This document shows, in pieces, positions 21,484-34,261 of a stretch of 64,000 nt of DNA. Source of the DNA: Siniperca chuatsi (lineage: Eukaryota > Chordata > Actinopteri > Centrarchiformes > Sinipercidae); the NCBI RefSeq assembly GCF_020085105.1, contig NC_058046.1:24680675-24744674 (forward strand). The letters run 5' to 3'. The position numbers and the translations under genes were made by a program. Position 1 is the stretch's first letter. The number at the start of each line of letters is the position of its first letter. The notes below the pieces were generated by a model, which was not told where the DNA came from, ran no database searches, and was given only the letters and a program-made list of their open reading frames with translations.

Positions 21484-23255
21484 AAACAAAAACTAATGAG
21501 ATTTTATTATTAATTCCTCCTAGCTTTAACAGATAATGTATGCCAATAACAATGGCATGAATTATTTGCCCTTTTGCCGAAACCCAACATCACCACAAGA
21601 AACTTCACTCAAGGCTTGTCTGAATATTTTCTTATAAATACAGTGTAGCTGCAGCAAGTTTTTATACTGTAAATACAGTAACTGCCTTATTGTGGGTTTC
21701 TGCTCAGAGAAAATTAAATAAATTTAACCATAACACCATTTTATAAATGAGGCTGCTGACCTTAGTTTTCTGGCATCATCATCCCCTCTGCTTTGAAGCC
21801 CTAACAGTGACTGATTTCAGTGGTTGGCCTCTCATCATTAGTGTGGATCAGGACTCCATGTGACTAACAGGAGGAGAGCATCCAGCATAGCAAAGAGAAA
21901 GAGGCATTTATTTCTTATCACAGTCTCAACACTCAATCCTTGTTTAGGTTTTTGTATCAAGAATCTCTCTTAGGGTTTCAAAGCTATTCACAGTGTTTTT
22001 TTTATATCAATATGTTTTTTAGCCCACTTTGAAGAATTAGACAAAGAAGCAGACAAAGATAGTACAGACTCTGGACTCTGTTAACACAACATAGGTTCTC
22101 TTTTCCTACCTTTTCAATGATATTTAAAGGTCACAGATGTCATCTTCTGTACTCATAAAGCACTCAACCAACACATACATTCATCATTATTCCACATTGC
22201 CTGAAAAAGGTTATGACATGAAGGAAAGATGAAGAAGTTCCATTCTGCATTCTGTGTTGATGCTTAGATATTTCTGATATGTATCACTGCAACATTTAGT
22301 TAGAAATGTGTGAGTCTAACTACAAAGAGAGAAAACCACTGTCATATGCTGGCAGACTTCTGAGACAAGTCATCTGAGATGTTTAAGATAAATATTTCCT
22401 GTAAGCCTCCCTGTGCCAAGTAGATAACACTCTGTAAACCATATTCCAGAAATGGGTAACACTTATTCCTGGATGTTGAAGTGCACATACAATGTTCTCA
22501 TGCCAGTCATTTGGTAATGTTGAATGCCAAATGTCAAAGCCATTTCATGAGATTTCCTGAAACACACAGAGTAGAGACATACAACCCCCACAAGCTATCA
22601 GTTTAAAGACAAGACTTGAGTAGTTTAGAGTGGATTTTGCTGCCAGAAATACATATTTTTAAGCAATGTAAAAGCATGAAACTGGTACCCCTCAGTATGA
22701 TGTCACACAAGGGATAATTAATGATATTCAGTATCTAATTCCTCCCCCTCAGGGTTAAAATTATATTTGTAAACTACTGGACACAGTCTTGCTTCTGAAT
22801 CTAGTAGTTAATGATTCTTTTATTAAAACACCACCAGCCATTTGTAGTTGATTAATTATGCTATTATTAGATGAATGAATCCCAAACAGCCTGTTAATTA
22901 ATGGTTGTTACCTTGATAGAAATAACTTTTGGGTAATTTGAAGACTTTCACACTACAAACCTGCAAAAGAAAACGTAAAATATACTCACTTAGACACTCA
23001 CACATACTCAGGCATAAAATGGCATAACTTGTCATTATTTTCTGCTCATGCATTTACATATACATTTTAAGAGTCACTTAAATACATGCAACTATGTGCC
23101 TGAGTGAAATGAAACAATTTACTTAAGAGACAAACTTTTTCTAGTTACACTTCCCTGCCACCTGAGGACAGTTACGCCAGACGACATAACAGAAGAACAG
23201 CCAAATGCACAGTTTGGCAATTATATCTCCTGTCTCAGACAGACAAAAGTGTTTG
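21484..23255. other. Intergenic DNA, no gene seen
   Basis: AT-rich sequence with no open frame of interest and no recognisable repeat ends. Confidence 0.55.
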
Positions 23256-23259
23256 AGTG

Positions 23260-23830
23260 TGTGTGTGTGAGCTTGTTTTACTATATTCGTGGGGTCCAAA
23301 AGCCAGGAGCCCACTATACTGGTGGGGTCCCGACAGCTTTGTGGGGCTAAAATGCTGGACCACACAAGTTTAAAGGGTTGTTTGAGGTTTAAGACTGTTA
23401 TGTTTAGTAATGCTCAGGACCCAAAAACAGGACTCAGACAAAGGCTCTAAGTTTAAATGGTTTATTTCACAACGCTGGGAGCGGAGGGGTTTGAGAGGCT
23501 GACTTGAAGTCTCACGGTGACATAGGCAGGAAGACAAGCAGGCAGACTACACAGGAGAGCTTGATCCTGAGACACAGAGAAAAAACACAGGTTGATTTCA
23601 AAAGACACACGCTAACAAGCTGCTGACTTAGTCATGCATCTGTACCACATAGATAAACTGACAATCTGGCAAAGACAAGAGAGAAGAGCCGGGGTTTTAT
23701 ACTGCTGGAGTTGGATGATTGAATGAACCGCAGGTGTGAAGGGGAATTGGCGGCAAGGGCTTGATGAGTGGTTGGTTGCAGGTGTGTAGGAGAGCGATGG
23801 ACTGCCATGCCTAAACCAGGACACACGCCC

Positions 23831-23872
<42 letters not shown>

Positions 23873-24125
23873 TAAACATGGGACAAACACAAGGGAAGGG
23901 AGAAAACAACTGAAAACACTAGGGATGGGGGAGAGGAAGAGCCTGACCACGATAGAGACTTGGTTTTAGGGTTAGGGTTAGAATTAGGTTAAGGTTAGGG
24001 TAAGGGTAAGGGTTGGGGTCAAGCATTTAATTGTTACGGTTTAGCTTAGGGAGAGGGGCTAGGGAATGCATTATGTCAATGACGGGTACCCACGAAGATA
24101 GTGCCACAAGGTTGTGTGTGTGCAT
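23260..24125 (-). repeat. Dispersed repeat with telomere-like core, split by an insertion
   Basis: Left part 23260-23396 contains CGTGGGGTCCAAAAGCC, GGTGGGGTCCC and GGTTTAAGACT. Right part 23956-24125 contains AGACTTGGTTTTAGGGTTAG, a degenerate TTAGGG run, GGGAATGCATTATGTCAATG and a TG/CA-rich end. In the uninterrupted family these parts are contiguous (reverse orientation of the copy at 44321-45540). The TTAGGG-like stretch (23966-24016) belongs to this family and is not a telomere. Confidence 0.7.
23397..23955. mobile_element. 559-bp insertion with 5-bp AGACT direct repeats
   Basis: AGACT at 23392-23396 and at 23956-23960 flank the insert exactly where the host repeat is broken, so they look like a target site duplication. 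The insert starts GTTATGTTTAG and contains CTCAGGACCCAAAAACAGGA, and an internal (CA)n at 23835-23869. A 4-5 bp duplication suggests an LTR-type or similar element, possibly a solo LTR, but I cannot prove the class. No protein is encoded. Confidence 0.6.
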
Positions 24126-24129
24126 GCAT

Positions 24130-25330
24130 GGACACACACAGAACACAGTCGTATTAAGAATGGTACTTTTCTTCAGCTGCAAAAGTAACTGTGCAAGCTC
24201 TCATCCAGCAGCAACAGACCATTGAACCTACTGATGCATACTGAGTCTGAAATCAGCTGAGTCTTGATGAATACAAAGCATACAATTGGAGAGTCATCCT
24301 CTAATGCCTGATGTGGCATCACCAGATATAATCACACTGGTGCATTGCGGGAATAAACCCCTGAGTCCCGTAATTAACTATAAAGGTAATTTTGTGCACA
24401 CATGTGACTCTTGTAATGACGACGGTGGCATGTTTGTGCCTAAGTATATTGTGTCTGAGGCAATTATGTTAGTGATATATCCTGGTACGTCTTGGAAAGG
24501 CTCATCATGTACCAGTCTGGCTTTAGTGTGTGTATATGTGTGTCTGGTGCCCTCTGTACAATTGATGTGGGTGGATGCCTAATTATCTCAATATTCTGCC
24601 TGACTGAAAGTACACTAAATACTGTATTGACATTATGTATAAGGTGCAGATGAACATCCACATGCAATATATACCAATTAAAGATATTCAAAGCATATAT
24701 GGTGAGTCAGAGTCGGTCGGTGATGTGTCTGCAATATGGAGATAGGAGAGACACAACACTTGGCTTAAAAAACGTGTGAAATTTCCACATGGCCACAATA
24801 AATATGTTATTAGGAAATACATCATCACCCATAAGCATATGGGTCTTGCTATATTTCTGTGGAAAGATGTTATTGTAAATCATCAATTCCAATAGAATTG
24901 GGCAGTCATGTGCGATGGAGGGCTCAGAGTATGCTATGGCTTTTCATCACTCCTCATCGCCATCAGTGCCACTCCTCTCTTCCCACAAAGTAAAGACAAG
25001 AAAAGGAAAAAAGTGGAAAAGAGGAATTCTGCTGTTGATGGAGTGGCCCTTTCATAAGTGACATAGTCCAAGCTTACACTACGCCTTTTAGCCAATCAAA
25101 GCTGCAGGCGTGCACACCCAGGGCTAATAAATGAATGTCATGTTCATATTTCATCCAAAATGCCAGCCTTGCTATATTTAATTGATGATTAACATGGTAT
25201 ATTCAGTAGGGTCTATGTACTGAACACCTTTTCATGCACAAACCTTGTCCTTGGCCTTCATAGCTGCAAGAATTAATAGTTTTATATTAACAACAGATCA
25301 GTGTGTGTGAAAGGGGTCCCCCGTATCAAT
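24130..25330. other. Intergenic DNA, no gene seen
   Basis: AT-rich; short open frames only. Nothing recognisable. Confidence 0.55.
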
Positions 25331-25339
25331 GAACCCACA

Positions 25340-25790
25340 GAGAATTATCACCCAACTCACCCAGCTCTATGGACCTTTTTGCCTCTTTCAGCTCATTGTT
25401 TCGGTTTTCTGGTCCATAGACTGTTCTCATCAACCTTTATTTCAGCAGCAGCAAGCAGCTGTTTTCAGCAACAAAGCTCTGAACCCATTGTATCCTACTT
25501 GCCCAATACCAATTAGCAGGTAGACAAAGTCAGCAACTAGCTAGTGAACATAGTTTAGCAGCTGAGGGGCCAGATGTTCAAAACAGAGATAAAGGAGAGT
25601 GAATATTGGACTTAGATTTGTCAAGTGCCCAGAGACATGACTCCAAATCAATGCAAATGCTGGTCCGCATCTGTTGGATCTGTAAATAGGCAAATGGTTG
25701 CTAACACATTCCACATAACTACTTTATAAGGTGATAATATGTCAGTGTTGTGTTTTCAGCTTGTTCCACTGCCCCCAAAGGGCCATAACA
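25340..25790 (+). repeat. Dispersed repeat B, uninterrupted copy
   Basis: Contains CCCAGCTCTATGGACC, CAGCTGTTTTCAGCAACAAA, GTCAGCAACTAGCTAG, AATATTGGACTTA, GACTCCAAATCAATG and GGTGATAATATGTCA in this order. The same order of motifs occurs at 50165-51580 (interrupted) and, for the last part, at 56430-56585. It is non-coding. Class unknown. Confidence 0.65.
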
Positions 25791-28700
25791 TTAATCAAAT
25801 GCAGCTTTAATACAGGAACCAACTAACTTAAAACAGGAAAAAAGGAGACCCATCAAACATATTGTGATATATCATGCTCTAATACTTACATTTTGTCAGT
25901 GTTTTATTAATTATTTTTTGTCAGTGACATCGTATAGTGTGTGTAGTCCCAGTGAGGCTCCCTGCTTTGAAACTGAAAAAGCTCCCTGAGGAGGAAACCT
26001 GTGCCCTATCCAAAGGACACTTCAGGAGCAGCATCGGTTTCATCATTTGCATCAGAGAGGAAAATAGGAATGATTTTTGGGCCTTTTGGGCTCACCCCAG
26101 GTGATTTCACTGATTAACATACCTTCACCCAGGGAGGGGGAACTAATCAGTAAAATCACCTTGGATGAATATCAATGCCTGGTCAATACTTGGATGCACC
26201 AACAATGGAGAAAATCCTTCCCCAGGTGTCTTGGAAACAAGTATCTTCTCATTAAATGGGGCAAAGAGAGATTTGAGATGCAATGAATGCTCGATGTTGT
26301 GTGCACAATCGAGTGTGTGCAGCTCTTCATTTCCCTTCATTTCATCTGTTTAAACTGGCTCAGTAATACATTACAGCACTACAGACAGGATGCATCCCTA
26401 CAGAGAATCTTGAGGCTTACCATTCATTCAAGTTACACTCCATTGCATTCTATCTTTTTATGATTTGACACACATGACAAAAGCTAATCCCTTAGCAAAT
26501 TGTCCATGAATAATAAATGCACAAATATATAGTTGTTTTTTTTTTACAATGAATAAAGTTCTATTCAAAATAAAAGAAACCTTGTAACCCAAGGCTGTGT
26601 CCCAGTAAAAGTATTTGAACTGACAAGAAATGATAAAGGACACATGCTGAAAGATGTTAGTCACTCTGTGACTGTTGAAGGCTGGCAAAGAATAAATACA
26701 ATATTTGTAGGATCTATGTTTTGCAGGATTTTTAATGTATTTTTCCGTGACCAACTTTTATCACAAATAATAGGCTATCTAAATCTTCTTTGTCTGTGAA
26801 GTTTATTTTGGATATGCTAATTAATTTGAAAACCGAAAAGGTTGAAAGTAAGTGGACCTTGAATTGGAAGTGTTTAGTCAAACTACTATTTTAAAAGTCA
26901 AGAATGAACTTCAAAGCTTCAGTGCTAATTATTGTATTTGGATCAGTGATACCTCTGGAACACTTATAAATGGTATATGCACTCCATTTGGCCTTGCCCC
27001 CTTGCCCGTGCTAAGTAGAGTCAAGGAGGCCAATGTTGAATTTCTGTAAGGTGATAACACATGAATAAATATAAAAATAGAAATATATAACAATAGTAAA
27101 CTATTATTATTATTAATCATATGTTAAAAAGTAAGTTAAAATAACATCAATATATATCAAAATGTTTCTGATAATATAATGTTTAAATTTAGGTTCATGT
27201 ATACAAATAAGCAAGATGACATGTCACTTCTGGCAACTATCTTTGTTTGGATTAGGAGACGACCTTCTTTGTTTTTGAAAGTGTGCCAGGGATTCACAAA
27301 ACCCGATGGCTGATTACAGTTAGTAGGAGGGGCTCAAAGGCTGCTAGATAATACAGCTAACAGGTTACAGCTGCCATGGGAGCAGCCGGGAGCGCACTAT
27401 GAGACAGGTGAACATATGTTGACTCACATGACATTTGATATTTGCCCCACAGCTGATTTATTTGGTAAGTAAACCTATTTTTGTTATGTAACTGTATGGG
27501 TAAAATGCTCTATGGGCTGTTGCGTTTGTGTTGCTAAAACGTTAGCTTACCTGGCTAACAGTTGGCTACAAAACCATAACAACTTCAGTATTAGCTGTCT
27601 GCTTTTGGCTAATACACATGCTGTCACCACAGTCTCTAAAGTTATTTGACTTTGTTTTTTTTTTTAGTCAGGTTTATTGATTACACCACATGGCTTTTGT
27701 GTCTTGGAAAATTATGCCTCTGCTAAATTACTAAGGGTAATGGCGCGTTGTACGGTTAGCTAACAGCTAGCACAAACCTCTCCAGGTCAACTTGTTAGCA
27801 CTGTCTGTTCACCTAGACTATATCACTCTTTGATTAATGTTTATTATATTTTGTGAATGGCTGCTATGTGCCAGCGTTGTGGCCCTGCAAATGCAGGTCA
27901 GGCTCTTGGTGGCCATAAAATACAACCTTGGCGCTTTTTAGAAGATGTATTCACTACAAGAGTTGTCTGCTTTGCAGTATTTAACGTTACACTTGTTGGG
28001 TATGCAGGGGAAAACTGATCATGCACATATCTATGCTTGTTGCTGACAATGCTGGTTAAGGTTTGAACTATAATTATTTTTTTCTCATCCTCCAGTGAGA
28101 ACTGAAGTCCATTTCTGCGTAGGCAGCACTCTGTTAAGTTGAAATGCTGTGAAAGACTGCAGCAGGACATAGATCCATTTTTTTTTTAAACAAGGCTAAT
28201 AAATAATAATAAATAGCAAAAGGCAATAAAAAGCAAAATAGAATACCTGGAGGAGTGTTTGCTTTCCTTTGTGTTGACATATTATCAACAATAATGAAAG
28301 CAAATAGCCAACTAGGATTATTTTCTCAACTCTATCAATTTAGTGTTTTAGAGTGCAGATTTTTAATCCAAATGTTTTTTCTGTGATATTGAATGCCAAT
28401 ATTTTTTGTAGCCAGCTAAACTGCTGATATAAGCACATGCATTGCAGTGTGGCATTCCAAAGGTGTGAATTATGTCAAATAAGTGATGATATTCAAATAA
28501 ATGCACTAGTCTACATAATAATAATAATTATAATTATAATAATGGCATTTATAAAGACATTTTCACCACTCAGAAATATTGGTTAGTGAATATAGCTTAA
28601 TTTTCAAATAGAGTGAGTATAGTAACTGTCCTTTTTTAATAAGAGTTTTCTCTTTTAATAGTTCTGTTGAACAGACAGGGTGCCACACCTGCTACGTTTA

Positions 28701-29430
28701 AATGTTTGTTTCCCACGGTGGAGATTGAAAGTCTCCTGTGAACAGACCAGCATCAACATATCTGTTGGTCCAATCAGTCTGTGGCCTACGTCTTCACCTT
28801 CACTTCAGACTCACTATCGTCTTTACTCCAGACTCACAGAAATGTGACAGATCAGTTGTAAAGCAATGACTGATTATCTTTTTCGTTATATGCTTGCTTT
28901 TTGATATAATACGTTTGACTAAAAAATAGTATTCCCGCTGTTCTGCTTTGTACAGCAGTCAAGACAGAATGTTAGTAGTCTGCCACCAAGTATTTGGTGT
29001 TTTGTGTGCACATTCTGTTTAAAAAATATATTATATTTATTTGGAGATGCACCATAGACAACAAAACCACCGTAGCTTTCAGCCTATCAAGTTAGAGATT
29101 ACACTTGTTTATTTCCTTCTTGAATCAGATAACTTCTTCAGAGAATTTCCTCTCTTGCATTTACTGTCCTTTTACCCATCTGTGGGGCTTTACCACATTA
29201 TACTTGTTTCCTAGTGGCAAAGGTCAGACCATACAATATAACCTTGGTGCTTTTTTTGCAGATGTACAAGATACATTTACTTCAAGTGTTATTGGCTTTG
29301 TAATGTTTGAATCAGATAACTCATTTCCCAACTTCACTGGTTCAGATGTTTGCTCTCATGTGTCTGACTTTGTCCAGTAATTGGTTCAGGTTGGCGGTTT
29401 AATGCCCTGTCCACATGTCAGACAGTCCTT
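25791..29430. other. Intergenic DNA; possible untranslated exon at about 27300-27464
   Basis: No coding exon found. A strong donor-like TTTG|GTAAGT at 27464/27465 ends a stretch of moderate GC (27300-27464) containing GCCATGGGAGCAGCC, whose frame closes after 8 codons; it could be a non-coding first exon, but there is no other support. An AT-rich (TTTTTTTT) run and GTTAGC-type motifs follow. Imperfectly similar stretches lie at 27910-27990 and 29225-29312. Confidence 0.4.
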
Positions 29431-29439
29431 GATCAAGAC

Positions 29440-29592
29440 ATTGAACCTTAATTGCTCCCAATTGTTAGCGTGGTGCATGGTAGCTTGCCGCAATTGTTGG
29501 ATTGGTGAATTGATCATTGGTGAATGGGTGGATGAGAGGCAAATTGTAAAGCGCTTTGGATAAAAGTGCGATATAAATGCAGTCCATCTACT
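29440..29592 (+). repeat. Retroposon-like 3' tail (CGCTTTGGATAAAAG type)
   Basis: Ends AAGCGCTTTGGATAAAAGTG followed by CGATATAAATGCAGTCCATC, a 3' end very common in fish SINE/LINE-like repeats. The related, inverse-oriented motif GGACTGTACTTATATATTGCC starts the repeat at 55311. Upstream sequence is too decayed for me to place. Confidence 0.6.
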
Positions 29593-29810
29593 ATTTACTT
29601 TGGGAAGACATTGTTGAGGTTCACAAACATGTCATTGTGATGTGCTTCTCTGATAAATAGCAGCAAAGTGAACATATAGTGTGATCAATCTATCAATCAT
29701 TGTCACCTGGAATCAGACATGAGATTGATCATTTTAGTTACTAGATGACGATCAGCAAATTTCTCACTCTGTTTGATATAGCACCTCAGCTCTTCTTCCT
29801 CGAAGCTTAA

Positions 29811-30461
29811 AGTGGTCATATTATGCTCACTTTCAGGTTCATAATTTTATTTTCGGGTTGTACCAGAATAGGTTCACATGGTCAGAATGCTTGAGCTCTG
29901 CTACACTCTGCCTTCACTTGTGCATTTTAATCAGTCCATTGTGCCTGCCCTGTATAAACGAGAACAAGCTGCAGTTCAGAAATTATTAACAGGTCAGAGT
30001 CTTACGATGGAGCATGACTTATTTATTATTCATTTGTGTTATTTGTCTTATTAACACTATGCCAGTATTTGAGTGCCTTATCTGTTACAGTAAGAATCTT
30101 GGCCAATGAGCCAATGCTGAATGGTTACATTTTTTTCAAAATAAATGACGCAAAGTTTATTTAAAACTCTAAAACCAAGGTACATACCGAGCTGACAATT
30201 TGAAACACATTTTATTGCGGTCCCACTCAATTTTCCCTGCGACCCATTCAAATGAACACCTGTGGGTCATAGGGACTCACTACATTGAAAACCTATCAAC
30301 ATCACTGGATGTAGATATGTTATGGAAGTAAAGTCTGGACTACAATCAAGCTGTTTTCAGGCCGTTCAGGAGCAGTGTTTTGTGTGTGTGGGAACCTATT
30401 ACATGCACAAAAAAGATATATAACACAATAAAGGAAAGGGAAAAAGCATAATATGGCCACT
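29811..30461. mobile_element. TTAA-flanked MITE (piggyBac-like target)
   Basis: Inverted termini AGTGGTCATATTATGC and GCATAATATGGCCACT differ at one base and are each flanked by TTAA (29807-29810 and 30462-30465). TTAA duplication is the hallmark of piggyBac-type insertion. The 651-bp interior has no transposase frame. I recognise the terminus as a frequent fish MITE. Confidence 0.8.
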
Positions 30462-30465
30462 TTAA

Positions 30466-33400
30466 CATTATATTTCATGTAAGTGTAATAATTTCATCTG
30501 ATGTTAACTGAGGTGCTTTACTACAGGTGAGGCAGTGTGCCTCTGCTATAATACTCTGCGGGAAACCCTGGTGGCAATACAAATAAATTGTTTCATAGGA
30601 AAAAAGAAATGCAACGCATGTCATGTACATACAGTATATAGGGTGTCTAGCTATAGCTAGATTTGTAGCCCGTGTTCCTGGTTTGTCTTTTAAAGTGGCT
30701 TAGGCATTTAAATCTTCAAGTTTAGTTTTCACATCCATATTGAGTGAACAGTGTAGGACTGTTGGAACATTGTGATCTTAGCGATCTTAACATGTCTTAA
30801 TCACCTCAAACTAAGCCAGAAAAATTCACATTATTCCCAAGGAGCTGCTATCATGGGACCATACTTTGATAACAACAACATGTGAGAAGAAAAACACATT
30901 TTTAATGAATTATTAAACAAGGTTTTAATTATTAATATAAAATGACTGGGAGTGAAAGATCTTAATGTGGATTAATCATCTTAAAAAAAGAGTCTTGGCT
31001 AGTGAACACTGTAGTCTGATTTAATCGTGTACTGGTGGAGGAGGAAACAGTGTAGGGGACTGAGGCCTGGCCTCACAGAGCTCATCTGAGAGATCTTACA
31101 GTCCAATGCCTTCAAAGTTGTCTGTGTGCCTTGCTGTCACACCACCAACATTTTGTCTCAACTCCTTGACCAGTGTGTTTTTGCCTTTTTCCTGTAGATC
31201 TGTCGTCTTGGAGCTCCCCCCTCCCTCATCTTCTAATACAGTGTACTTCAACCAAATGCAGGCATGATTTAAAATGGTATGTTATTGGAATTTTTTTTGT
31301 CATGTAAAACTGCATTCGGCTGAGAGGAATGGAGGAAAGAAACACTGATACTGTGTCAGAATTATGTGACAGTATCAGACTATTGTGTATAGACTGAACA
31401 ACTTTCTCATATCACCAGATGTCTGAACTCAATCTCTTTTTGTAGCAGTTTCAGCTTGACTGACAGAAATTGTAAGAAAAAATTACAAAAGTTTTGAGTC
31501 TTGAACCCAACTTTTCTGAGCTGAGGGGGGCTATGACAAGTTCACTTTCAAATAGAGTATTATATGAAGTAAAACTACAAACACCAAGGAGGTGTCTCAA
31601 ACCAGTCCTCACTTCCTAAATGTACAAGGAAGCGTTTTCCAATGTGTAGTAATGCAGGGCTTGATGGTAACGGTTGCCATGTTGCCATTGGCAACCATTT
31701 TGAGAAACTGGTAACAAATTCTTGGCCTTTTTTGATTTCGAACATCGAAATCAAAAGCAGGATCGACAATTCTCTCGGTATGCATCTGCACTTTTTGAGA
31801 CACCCAGTGACTCACACAAGGAAGTCAGACTATCCGAGAGTATCCGTCGCTAGCCTGCCAACACCTGGCAGTGTGTCAAAAGTCTGCCGTTTTTTAGGCG
31901 AGAGAGTGACGGTGACTGCACTCAGAGCAGACAGGTGTGTTGGTGATCTGAGCAGAGGGAAGGGTTAGCAGTGAAGTTGTCTAGTGGCAGTAAATGTACA
32001 GTGTTAAATGTTACAGTTTGCCCTTGAATAAACGCTGCAGCTCCTCAATACCCAAGGCATTCTTGTGTCTTGCTTCCCAGCTGCTGGGTAAAAGTGAAGG
32101 TGGTTAGTCCCGAGGTTAGCATCAGCTTCAGCCCTGGAGGTAAACAAAGTTTTCCCTGTGCTTCCCGACCTCGGTCTGAAAGCTGCAGCAGGAATGGTTA
32201 ACACTATGCTTAAGTTACCTCATTAAGTAGCTCATATGAAATACTACTCATAGTGATAAACTACTCTTACTGCACTTTCAGTAATGAGATTTTACTCACC
32301 AAAGGGGGGGCTATTAAATCACAATGTTGTGATGGTAGAGGGCTCAGTGGTCGATGGATGTCAGCCATTGGCGATGGATGACGTTCATCTGCCCAACCCT
32401 AGTTCAACAGTATCAAAATCAATTTGTATAGAAAATAGTTTGAGACGGGTGATCTGTTATGGTGACTATAGTGTTATTTTCACGCTGGATGGAAAAAAAC
32501 ATGGCATTCATAAGTTGAACGTTATTTATTTCCATAGTGATAGAAATACAAAGCATTTATGGAAATGAAGGAAAGAGGTGATGTCTGGCATGCTGATGTG
32601 TTGACTAACATAGTTTTAATGTTTAAAATGAACATGCAACCCAAATGTGGTTGATGTGATTTAATGATTCAGTAATGTGGTAGGACTGATGTGGATATTA
32701 AAACCTTAAATGTCACATTTGGTAAAAGTGACTTAAGTGATTCAAGAATCGACATTGACATCAGGGTTTCCCCTACATAGGGCTATCTGTGTCAGTTTTA
32801 TCACGGCTGTCACAGAATCATAAATAATTTTATTCAAAATCATAAAGTTGCAGCAAATGGCACATGATTGGAGAAAAAACACTGCTGTCAGGGATCTTGT
32901 GAAGATGAGTTTGACAAGGCAGAAAAGTAGATATTCAAACATGTTTTTAATGGTCATCCCTGTTTAAATTATTTAATAACCAACATTAGGACAAATTTAG
33001 TTAAGTAGAGTCATATTCCTAGTACACTATACAGTATTTTACCCAGTGCCAAATCATAGCAGGTGGCTTGTAATAGACGACACATTCCTCAGCCTACAAC
33101 ACATAAAATCAAAATACATGAAGACATGAAGCCTACAGCTTGGATAGAAAACTTACTGGGAGCTGAAATTGTAACTTCTGCTATTAGACCCCACAGAAGT
33201 AAAATTTCACGAAGAGCTGATGAAGGTAAATAACAGGAATGCACAAATACTCAGAGGTCTATCCTGTCTCTTTGGACAGGACATTAATTATCAGTGCACC
33301 AACAAGCTGAAAAAGAGAAAACATTTGGGGCTGTAATTAATTTTGGGTAGGGGAAAATAAATCACAAGTGTGCTCCGAATGGCATTAAATTTTAATTCAT

Positions 33401-33713
33401 GCAATACTTAGATCATCCTAATAACTATAAAGAAATAGTTTTATATTTGGGCCAGTTACTTAAATGCCCTATTCCTCACTGCATTGAGTTCAACTACACT
33501 AATTAGGAGGGACTTCTGCTGTCTACAGTCAAACAATTGATCTTTTCTAGGAAGCGTTCTAGTCAGGTATCAGGGAAGATGGTACATTATTTGAATTTTG
33601 GGACCCAACTGAGGTTTATCAGCCAAAATAACTGAGCACACCTACAGATATGTAGGTGTACAGAGCTTTGAGAAGGCTCTAAACTGACCACTGCAGACAC
33701 ACAGTTTAACTGG
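30466..33713. other. Intergenic DNA, no gene seen
   Basis: Unique-looking AT-rich DNA. The 108-codon frame at 31642-31968 and the 94-codon frame at 32284-32568 have no recognisable domain. The stretch 32300-32402 ends CTGCCCAACCCTAG, which resembles the reversed end of a transposon beginning TAGGGTTGGGCA, and may be a remnant. Confidence 0.5.
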
Positions 33714-33721
33714 GGTTATTA

Positions 33722-34251
33722 CCATAGACTGTATAAAATGTGGACGTAGTGTCTGTGACATCACCCATAGGTTTCTGAAGAGCCTTTGTGAAGCTTAAAG
33801 TGGGCGGCTCCCGGCAGCTCCAGCCGTCGCCATCTTGGTAGTGCTTGACTCCGGCTAATCCAAAAATGGGCAAAGAGGTGGAGCTGAGGTGGGCCGAATG
33901 AAGCCTGGTTGCTCACCACCTAGCGGCTAGCCACCTGAGAGGGCACCCACCCATCACTCAAAGTGACCACGTCCTAAATTATATATAACTTTAAGCCTTA
34001 ATATAAATTGGTGAGTTATTAAAAAAATTCACCCCCCATACAGTTGTCATGAAGGGGAAAATTAGCTATAGAGACCAAAACCGTTTTTTGTACCAGGCTG
34101 TAAACGTGTATTTCTGCTGTTGGGCTTTTTAACATGGGGCTCTATGGGGATTGACTCGCTTTTGGAGCCAGCCTCAAGTGGCCATTTGAGGAACTGCAGT
34201 TTTTGGCACTTCTGCATCTGCTTCATTTTTTCGCCCCGGAGGTTGCTGCTT
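33722..34251. mobile_element. DNA transposon with CCATAGACTGTAT end
   Basis: Starts CATAGACTGTATAAAATGTG and ends GGAGGTTGCTGCTT. Direct repeats GGTTATTAC lie at 33714-33722 and 34252-34260, consistent with an 8-bp-class target duplication as made by hAT elements. Typical internal motifs are GTGACATCACCCATAGG and ACCAAAACCGTTTTTTGTAC. No transposase frame is present. The same terminus is found in the element at 44828-45080. Confidence 0.75.
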
Positions 34252-34261
34252 GGTTATTACA

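Noticed and set aside
23966..24016. Interstitial telomere or chromosome end from TTAGGG-like repeats
   Set aside because: The motif is degenerate and is an internal part of a dispersed repeat also found at 8.4 kb and 44.4-45.4 kb.
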